Assembly: GCA_015179125.1 (NCBI GenBank)
Contig: WHVA01000155.1
Location: 62,001 to 126,000, forward strand
Length of the DNA stretch: 64,000 nt
Direction of reading: 5' to 3'
Origin: Gautieria morchelliformis
Lineage: Eukaryota; Basidiomycota; Agaricomycetes; Gomphales; Gomphaceae
Both the position numbers and the translations under genes were made by a program. The notes under the pieces were generated by a model. The model made no database searches. It was not told the origin of the DNA and saw only the letters and a program-made list of their open reading frames with translations. Below, one piece after another: positions 55,755 through 64,000 of the stretch; position 1 is the first letter of the stretch, and the number at the start of each line of letters is the position of its first letter.

Positions 55755-56332
55755 GGATTCGAATTATGACGAACTGAATGACGATGGCGAATCTCGAGGA
55801 AACTCTATGCGGCTACATCTGGTGCCCGGTCTGCAATTGAATAGTTTAATTGCGATACTTCAAAGAAGCAACCCCGTTCCAGGAGTTCGGATCACTCAAC
55901 TAGACATAGGAGGTGCTCTTATGTAATCTGTAGTGCGTATTTCCGCTACTGACATGAGCAGTCATGTGCCAGACGTGACAGGGAATTCAAAGGACACGTT
56001 CCACTCTTCTAATTAGTTGGATGTATATAGTCCATCGAACTGCGGCAACAGCCATGCCCGGAATTCGATACACTTGGAAAAGCGGAACAAACGAAAACTT
56101 TAGCGTGGCGTGGGCTACTGTATTGCAGTAATATGATATGGCAGTCGTTACACGTGGACACGACCGGGTGCTGATCGAGTCCGATGACGCATAAGACGTA
56201 GATTGGGGTGCAGGTCTTCATCGGCCTGACGAGGATGGCGAGCCGTACGACGGTCATTCAACGGCCAGGGATCAACCTATATGCACAGCAAATATTATTT
56301 ATAGTCAATAACCATTTCATCATGTTTTAGGA
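55755..56332. other. Intergenic, nothing recognised
   Basis: This contains the upstream region of the Gly-rich gene and the 3' region of the next minus-strand gene. Open frames here (for example 56009-56257) show no family resemblance. Confidence 0.4.
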
Positions 56333-57633
56333 TCATAATTGAGCTCGGTGTCTCACCGACTGGTATCGATTAAACTCTTCCTTTCTATACGCTTTCTGGA
56401 GCTTGAATGCGGCCCTCTCTTCCAAACGTCTATGCCACTGCAACCAATATCTGAACCAGTACTCTTGATCTTCTGGCATGACACGGTTAATATGCAAGAT
56501 CGCCCAGGACTCACGGCTCTTCATCAAGGCGTGCATCGCAATGCTGTAGTCAGAAGTGCCAAAATTTTAGCAAGGACAGGCGTGCCTTGGAATATTCTCC
56601 GGCTGAGTCTGGGCCCGACATGGTTTTCCTACGATCGCGCCTGCTTATCTCTAGAGCATATTGTAAGTCATAAAAATCGTCGTCGTATTCAGTAGCTTGA
56701 TGTGCGAATTGCCCTAGATCTATCGAACCGGCGTCCCATGTCAAAGAAACAGGTGAGCAAAGATCATCAATCAGGACGTCCCAAGGCTGCAAGCGAAAGA
56801 AGAAACGGATGAGACGGCAAGCTCCGCTCAAGGCAATATAGACGAAGTCTCCGTACAATTGGCGGTGCTCGAGTTTTGCCCCACCGTACACTCTTTGTCT
56901 TAGACCTACTGGCCAAGTCCTCATCTTCTCCAAGCTGTATGCCGTCTCCGTGATTTACATGTGGATATTCTTTTTCAATCTTGGGGCGGCGTCCAGCTGA
57001 GTCGATGCGAGAACTGAGGCATAGACATTCTCCGAGTCCCAGGCTACTGGCATCGAAGATGCCATCATTCACTTGCACCTCCATGTTTTTTTCCTCGCCA
57101 TTCAAAGCAGATTCCTGAGAAAGGCATGCCGTATTAGGCGGCCAGAGTTTGGATTTTCGCCCATTGTGATGATCGACAGAATTAGGTGTCATAGGGGTCC
57201 ATGAAGGTGGCGCATTCTCAGAATTGGAATTGGCCGGAACAAGAGCTTCGCATATCATGAACGAATGATGTTCATCATGAGTGGGCGATGGAGAATTGAA
57301 ATTGCAATTTTTTGGCGAGGCAGGCGGTGTGAGGATGGTGGCATTTCTATCTTTACGATGGAAAATGGATGTGAGACACGTGTATAATATTGAACGTGCT
57401 GCCTTATCCTGTGGATGATCTCGGTGGCCGTTTTCATTAGAAAGACTAGTTTCTGCGCTGGGTATCGGCAAAACAATCCCAGTTCCAGTAGCCATGTGGG
57501 TATGTGTTGTTTGGGAAGCGAAGCATACGTGTGCAAGAGCAGAATCATAGGCAGGACTGGGTTCCGTGTGGTAGGTACCAGCACCCGTCGTGTGCTCCGA
57601 TGTATCGAAATCATCGTGTGTACCTGGATCCAT
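56333..57633 (-). CDS. Hypothetical protein, Ser/Thr/His-rich N-terminus
   Basis: No known family. A long first exon from ATG 57633 encodes a disordered segment rich in Thr, Ser, His and Pro (for example NATILTPPASPKNCNFNSPS). An intron around 56880-56930 switches to LEHRQLYGDFVYIALSGACR, IRFFFRLQPWDVLIDD and FAHQATEYDDDFYDLQYALE. A second intron near 56550 leads to the last exon, ALMKSRESWAILHINRVMPE and DQEYWFRYWLQWHRRLEERA with a charged helix, stop 56333-56335. It reads tail-to-promoter with the Gly-rich gene downstream. Exon limits are estimated. Confidence 0.55.
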
Positions 57634-57788
57634 TCTCGCTTAAGATGTGAAGAGCATCTAGATGGAATTTGGATCAGACAAAAACAAGGCGAAACGCGGT
57701 GGATGTAGCAAATATCCGAGTTTGTGGGCCCATGTGGGTGATACTGTACGCGCTTCAGTCTAAGTGTAATATTCTCAAACTAGTTATA

Positions 57789-59419
57789 TTATCGACCTAA
57801 CGCAACAGGAAGCGAGCTGATCGAGTTGGGTGGAATCGTACCGACTTCTGTGACGACAGCAGTGATGTTCGATGGAGGTGTCAAGTCGTACAATGGATTT
57901 AGAATCTGCAAATTTGGCTCATCGCTCAATGCCAACGTGTCTCGATTATGTGACGTGGGGAACGAAGAGAAACGCCCAGTCAAAGGAGCTGCAGACATAT
58001 GTAGTAAGTCTCGCGAGAATATGGAGCTCGTATCATATCGTGTCACGCACCGAGCTCGTTCTTGTTGAAACTATCCAGGTGAACAGCGTCAGAGAATTTG
58101 TAGGTTTCGCAGCAAACAAGAGTGGGAACAGAATGTGCCTTTGCCATCATAGCCACCATGGCAGTTCCAGCGCGAGAATAGACTGCGCCATCCGACTGCA
58201 CAGAATGCGCACCAAGCAGGACTATAGATACTTCTCCAATAACCGATGCTAGCGCAGGCAACAACATATATGTGCATTGTATTCCAGCGTCAGCCAGTAT
58301 CGCTAGTATCTGTTTCCCTGGTGAACTTCCCCGTGAGTAATCTCTACAATATAACCGCAGAAGACTCACCTTCGAGCAACGGCCGTGAGTCTACCACAAT
58401 GACTGAAAAACTCTTTCGTTGTGCATGGGCACGCAGAAGCACTTTTTCCACCACCGAAGACCTTGAAATTTTCGGATAAAAATTATCCGGGCCATTGATG
58501 GTTAACTTACCGAGCATAAATGAGAACTACGTCATCATCGCGTATTTTGTCGCTAGCGACATCTTGTATGACCTGGTCGGCCATGACGATATGGTCGCGA
58601 ATATAATGGTCTATCTTCTCGCACAGCTGTTCTTTGGCCTATATCGCTCGTGAGTTACATCACAACAATATGATTGTAGTGGATATCTACGTCTTGTTCC
58701 GGTAGATCAATATCCAGCACACTGATCTCTACTTTCAAGTGGCGAATAGCATTCCCCATACTAACAGCTAATGGGCGGGCAGCAACAAGGTGACCTATTT
58801 GTGGGTTGAGATACGTCATGAGATGGCGCGAAATTGTAGTGTGGGGTGGTGTGACATAGTCCCGTATTATCTGTATATACGATCGTGAACCATGCATGCT
58901 ATTGCCTATTCTGGAAGAACGTACGGTTTTGAACGAGTTCAAGGTCGCGATACACCGTGCATTAGCACCGACAATCTTGAACTCAGAAAACTGCAGTCCT
59001 AAGCGGAAGACGGCTGGGTGTAAAGGCCCCTTCATGTTCGAATGTCCAGTATGTTTTGGTAGCCCAAAATGTGAGAAAATACGAAGCCCCCGTGTCTCCT
59101 GTGCTAGTGTCTCCACCACTGGGTTGGCAATTGTGGGCTCTTTTGGTACCTGAGAGAGCTTTCCATCTTCAGTAGCTTTTGAAACCTTGGGCTGCTGTGT
59201 CGAAGCATTCGTTGAGGAACTTGCTTTCGGCGGTCCAAATTTCGTTCCGTTCGCCTTGCTGCTTCCGGAGGCTTTGGCTAATGCCTTAGCTTCGCGCTCC
59301 TTTTCCTGCTTTGCTCGTCGCTCCGCTCTTGTGGTGGCAGGTGCAGATTTTGGAGCCGCAGATGGTGCTCCTGACGGGTCCTTCATAGGTGGCTTTGAGA
59401 TACGAGTTTGAGCTGCCAT
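57789..59419 (-). CDS. GCD2: Translation initiation factor eIF2B subunit delta
   Basis: eIF2B-delta is a regulatory subunit of the guanine-nucleotide exchange factor for eIF2. The Lys/Ala-rich N-terminal region (TTRAERRAKQEKEREAKALA) is followed by HPAVFRLGLQFSEFKIVGAN, IIRDYVTPPHTTISRHLMTY, LAVSMGNAIRHLKVEISVLD, ASDKIRDDDVVLIYAR, SVIVVDSRPLLEG, AGIQCTYMLLPALASVIGEV, LLGAHSVQSDGAVYSRAGTA, PTLVCCETYKFSDAVHLDSF and YDLTPPSNITAVVTEVGTIP. These are the standard blocks of the alpha/beta/delta Rossmann-like domain. About seven exons; stop 57789-57791. It is divergent from RAT1 with 100 bp between start codons. Confidence 0.94.
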
Positions 59420-59519
59420 TAGGGTTTTTGACTCAGAATGGAAGGTTGCCTAACCTGGCTAGTTACGTAATTGGTTCTCCCGCCAACAGCCCAGCACCGC
59501 TTCACTGTTGTTCGTCTTC

Positions 59520-62500
59520 ATGGTGAGTGTCTCTGAAGTATGGCTGTCATAGAAAACCTGACCTCTCCATTTACAGGGTGTCCCAGCTCTATTTCGGTGG
59601 TTGAGCAAGAAATACCCCAAAATCAGTGAGTCGCGACTGTGCCTTCTTATCTTCCTGGCTAACGGTATGTGCTTGAGTTCTTCCTGTCGTTGAGGAGGAG
59701 GAAACCAAACTTCCTGATGAGGATGGCCACGAAGTGTCTGTCCCTATCGACATCTCCCGACCAAATCCCAATGAAATGGAATTCGACAACCTGTACCTTG
59801 ACATGAATGGCATAGTGCGTATTAGTATCGTCGAATAGTCGTCAACTTAGACGCGCTAATACGCATATATAGGTACATCCTTGTACGCATCCTGAGGGCA
59901 AGGTACGTTGTACCCCATCTAAGAACATATATCTTCTTATGACTCTCAAAGCCAGCACCTGAGACAGAGGAAGACATGATGGTCGAAATATTTGAGTACA
60001 CTGAACGTGTTGTAAACATGGTCCGACCACGTAAGCTGTTATTTATGGCAATAGGTATGATTCATTTTCCTCCTATTACGATGCTCCCGTTTTCGCATTA
60101 ACTTAACGGACAGATGGCGTTGCTCCACGCGCTAAGATGAATCAGCAGCGCTCTCGAAGATTCCGTTCATCGCAAGAGGCGAAAGAGAAGGAGGAAGCGC
60201 GAAAGGAAGCAGTAGCCATGTTTGAAGGTGAACTAAATCTATCTCCTCGTTCCATCAGTTTAACGCAATGTTTTCTTCATAAGCCATGGGGCATACTGTG
60301 AGCGACGAGAACAGAGACAAGCAGGCTTGGGATTCGAATGCCATCACCCCGGGAACACCTTTCATGGATCTACTGGCCGCCTCTCTGCGCTACTGGGTGA
60401 CAAGAAAAATCAACACTGACCCAGGCTGGAAAGATGTTTGTATTAAATCTAGGATGGCGATTGTTATGTTTCTGAATTTTGTCCTATTTAGCTTCAGGTC
60501 GTCCTTTCAGATGCCAGTGTGCCCGGCGAGGGTGAACATAAGATAATGGACTTTATTAGGCGGCAACGTACGAATCCACACCATAATCCAAACACCAACC
60601 ATGTGATTTATGGCTTGGTATGTGTGTGCCCAACATTGATGCTCCTGTTGCTAACCGTCTGCAGGACGCCGATCTAATCATGCTGGCATTGGCCACTCAT
60701 GAACCGCACTTCCGAGTGCTTCGGGAAGATGTATTCCATCAAGAAGGTAGTAAGACCGCGTGTCGGATTTGTGGGCAAGAGGGTCATTACGCTGCGCAAT
60801 GCACGGGTGAAAAGAAAGTCAAACAGGACGAACACGATGTCAAGAGTGCCCCAGAAAAGAAACCATTTATTTTCCTCGACGTCGCGATTCTGCGCGAATA
60901 CCTTGAGGTTGAACTCAATGTGTCTTACGCTCCCTTTCCATTCGATCTGGAACGAGCCATCGACGATTGGGTGTTACTGATATTCTTCGTCGGAAATGAC
61001 TTCTTGCCTCACCTTCCGTCCCTGGAGATCCGTGAGGGGGCCATTGACACTTTGCTGAAGATATGGAAGGATGAGCTACCACGAATGGGTGGCTATCTAA
61101 CGAATCACGGCCAGGTGGAGCTCACCCGCGCTGAAATAATATTAGAAGGCCTTGCGAAAAGAGAGGATGACATCTTTCGTCGTCGCCGTGAAGGTATGGA
61201 TTTCTAAGTGTGGTTTATTTTTGAAGTGGTCATTCAAGATTTTCGCAGCGGAAGAACGGCAAGATCAGAATGCGAAGCGTAGGAAGATTGAGGCAAATGG
61301 TGGTGGTGCTGGTGGTGATGGTGGGATGCGTATGGGGGAGACCACCTTCGTTCCTGTGGAGACAAGAGGGGAGCCCCCTATTCATCCATCTCTTCCACAG
61401 CGCCCTGCCTTTGAAGTAGCTCCTGTGAACAACGCGTCACTTTCTATGCCGCCGTCTCATGTAACAACACAGTCGGCCCCCATTCAGGAAGGTATTAGGC
61501 TGGCGTCGAACCACGATGTGGTGGCCAACAGACGAGCCATTCGCATGGCGAACATGAATGCTGCTGAGATGCTCAAAGCTGAACTTGCGGGTCGTGCTTC
61601 TGTGCAGACCACTGCACCTCCGGCAGATGAGAACATTGTCGTACCGCAAGTGCCGGCCATTGCCTCAGATGTCCTTGTTGAACCTCCACCAATTCCCCTG
61701 CCCAGCCTGGGACACCTTGCGAGCTATGAGGAGTATGCGTCCATGGACGTTTTACCAGGGTTGGGTGGTTCCCATCCCACAGAAACTTTTGGAACACTTC
61801 CCAACGTTACACCTTCTATAGAAACTCCATCTGTACCCCCACCGCCCTCCGAAGACTTAGTCCAGCAGTCGGATGCACCCCCCTCACTTGATTTGCCATC
61901 TGATGCAGATGGTGAAGGAAGTGAAGTCATGGATACAGATACATCTGTGAATGGTGGGGACGATGTCCAGAACAGCCAGCAGTCTGATGAGCCTCGAGGG
62001 ACCAAGCGGAAGCTGGAAGACGTGGACGCAGAAGACAATTCTATCCTCGATGATGATGCTCCCGCAGACGCTCCAGATCCCGCCGTGACAGCTCGCAAGG
62101 TGAATCCTGATGGAACAGTAGAACAAGAGGACACTATTAAGTGTGTCTGATTAGACTTTATCTATAAAGGGAGCCCACTGATGTGGTTAACATAGATTGT
62201 GGGAGCCAGGGTATAAGGAGCGGTATTATAGGCAAAAATTCGGCGTGGAGTTAAGCGACCTCGAATTCAGAAAGACGTGCGGATTTTTTACATTTTAAAT
62301 TTGGAATTCGTGCGCCTTGTCGCTGATTATAGACTTTTAGACTCACCAAGTCTTATGTTGAGGGCCTTGCATGGGTATTACATTATTATTATCAAGGGGC
62401 AAGTAGATTTTCTTTTCCCCTGTGAAATTACGTAACATAATTATATTTGATAGACTCCATCGTGGCAGTGGTATTATCCTTATCATTATGCCCCCTTCGC

Positions 62501-63578
62501 GGCAGATTTTGCGGAGGTTCCAAAAATGGACATTAAATTCGAGCTCGGACAGCCTTTCAAGGCCTTCGAGCAGCTTATGGGTGTTTTCCCGCCTGCAAGG
62601 TAGGTGATTCTAGTTGGACGAGATATATAATGATTTAATATTTCCCTCTAGTCGACAGCTCATTCCAGAGACCTTCCACTCTCTCATGATTGAAGAGGAG
62701 TCGCCGATTCTTGATTTTTATCCGACATCGTTTGAAATTGATATGAACGGGAAGAAAATGGCTTGGCAGGGCGTTGCATTACTACCTTTCATCGACGAGA
62801 AACGGTTATTAGCAGCAATGGCTCCGCAATATGACGGCCTCAAAGAAGATGAGGTTCGACGGAACAAATGGGGAAGCAACGTGCTGTTTGTTGGACACGA
62901 GCATGGACTACATGGATTCCTTTCGGGCCTCTACGTGAAGCGTAAAAGCAACGATGTGAGTTACATGTATTGATGTTTACTAAAGCTGACGATGGGCAGC
63001 CCATTATGCTGGACACGAAATTGTCGCGAGGGATCGCGGGATCGGTTCTACCAGACGCACACTGTATCCCGGATTCGACCTACTTCTCGCCGTTTGAGCA
63101 GGTGTCCTTGCCAGACATTCCAGATAATCGGTCGCTCTCTGCACTATACCTTTACCCACGCCAACTAAAACCTCACCGCTCGCAACTTCTTCCTGGTGTT
63201 AGGCGCCCGATGCGGGTTCTGACGTCAGCAGACTATGAGACCCTGCACCGTCGTGGAGGACGTGGTCGAGGCAGGGACAATGGGCCTCCTGGATGGGGCA
63301 GCAGAGGTACATTCCACAGTGGAAATGCTCATGGCGGAAATACAGGGTATGGGACAGGGTATGATCGAGAAAGAAGTGGTGGACACGGTTATGGATCGTA
63401 TGGCTCGTCCACAGCGCCATCATACAACAATGGCGCAGGAGGACGCGGAGGATACGGCCAAGGATACGGCAGTTATAACTCAGGATACGGGCAAAGCCAC
63501 GGCAGGGAGTATGGAGGCCATGGCCCGGGCTACGCAGGCTTTGCATATGCGCCCCGAGGGCGCGGTAGAGCACGATGA
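59520..63578 (+). CDS. RAT1: Nuclear 5'-3' exoribonuclease RAT1/XRN2
   Basis: RAT1 degrades RNA 5' to 3' in the nucleus, acting in transcription termination and rRNA/snoRNA trimming. The start ATG (59520-59522) is followed at once by an intron (59523-59576), then [70 protein letters not shown] and [19 protein letters not shown] nuclear-type insertion with CCHC knuckle [14 protein letters not shown] (60763-60804) follows. Next come [35 protein letters not shown], a long disordered linker (61250-62150), [33 protein letters not shown] and [16 protein letters not shown]. The tail is Gly/Arg/Tyr-rich, ending APRGRGRAR. The knuckle and RGG tail favour XRN2/RAT1 over XRN1. Confidence 0.95.
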
Positions 63579-64000
63579 AGATGCGGATGGGTTCGGCGGT
63601 GATGTGTATACTTAGTATAGTACGGATCTATCAAATGGAGACAATGTAGAAGTGATACTTGTTTACATCACGCCCTGCCTTCGCTTCGCGTGGTCCAAAA
63701 CAGGCTCCTATCATCTTCTCTCGGTGCCTGCGATCATCACGAATGCGATACGCTGCTTTTTTGCAGGGCGCTGTGGTTCGGGATTAGCGTCTGTCCTTTT
63801 CGGTGTTCTGCCAAGTAGCTGGATCCTTGGCCGCTCGCCGTCCTCCAACTCTGCTTACCGCGTCGCTTCGATTTCCCATCATGGTTTCGGATCGGCCGGC
63901 GTATAGAGTTTGTCCTTTTCTAGGCTCGCTCGTCTGCCATGAAAGATCGTCCCCACTCGTCTCTTTGCATCCACCTCTGAGTCTGACTCAAGAGCCCAGC
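63579..64000. other. Downstream edge, no gene recognised
   Basis: This contains the RAT1 3' region. An 84-codon frame at 63652-63906 shows no domain and no splice context. A gene may begin beyond the window edge, but nothing here decides it. Confidence 0.4.

Noticed and set aside
63652-63906. 84-codon plus-strand frame downstream of RAT1
   Set aside because: It lies in the 3' region of RAT1 with no domain, splice context or coding-like bias I can defend.

Overview
The window looks like a nuclear contig from a mushroom-forming basidiomycete (Agaricomycete). Genes are packed with many introns of about 45-65 bp with GT...AG ends. Orthologues of conserved eukaryotic RNA-metabolism genes are easy to recognise, basidiomycete-type families are present (a DUF6533-like membrane protein, a Zn2Cys6 regulator), and the left half is filled with Ty1/copia and Ty3/gypsy LTR retrotransposons. 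No prokaryotic features, rRNA, convincing tRNA or CRISPR array were seen.

Left half (1-30.6 kb): a retrotransposon nest. A nearly intact copia element (2348-7150, 5-bp target duplication CCATG, one uninterrupted 1405-codon gag-pol) stands apart. From about 8.2 to 30.2 kb there is a four-layer nest. A deleted copia remnant (8656-8686 plus 26777-27960) is interrupted by an LTR of a TGTCA...TGACA family, here called LTR-B (8687-9087 plus 26186-26771). That LTR was split by a 17.1-kb chromovirus-type gypsy element (9088-26180, target duplication GTCAC) with unusually long LTRs of about 2.9 kb. The gypsy element later received two solo LTRs (11788-13288 and 21545-22576). It is broken: nonsense codons and frameshifts in gag, a 1.65-kb inversion carrying reverse transcriptase, and loss of the integrase catalytic Glu segment. 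It nevertheless keeps an intact 380-codon extra gene downstream of integrase. Two more solo copies of LTR-B, a truncated gypsy LTR and an integrase scrap complete the region.

Middle (30.9-34.4 kb): a multi-exon DUF6533-type membrane protein, then a decayed gag-like zinc-knuckle gene interrupted by a 389-bp fold-back (MITE-like) element.

Right half (35-64 kb): host genes, strikingly rich in RNA production and processing functions: ARS2/SERRATE, ESF2/ABT1, an EAF elongation factor, KRR1, an NCBP3/DUF2414 protein, eIF2B-delta and RAT1/XRN2. Between them lie a secreted ferritin-like protein, a Zn2Cys6 transcription factor, an MTFP1/MTP18 mitochondrial protein, a Gly/Ser/Asn-repeat protein and two orphans. 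Several pairs are divergent with very short shared promoters (KRR1/NCBP3-like 54 bp; eIF2B-delta/RAT1 100 bp). The most unusual gene-structure signal is in KRR1, where only a one-nucleotide exon at 45043 restores the conserved reading frame. ESF2 appears to use a GC-AG intron, and RAT1 has an exon whose only coding content is ATG.
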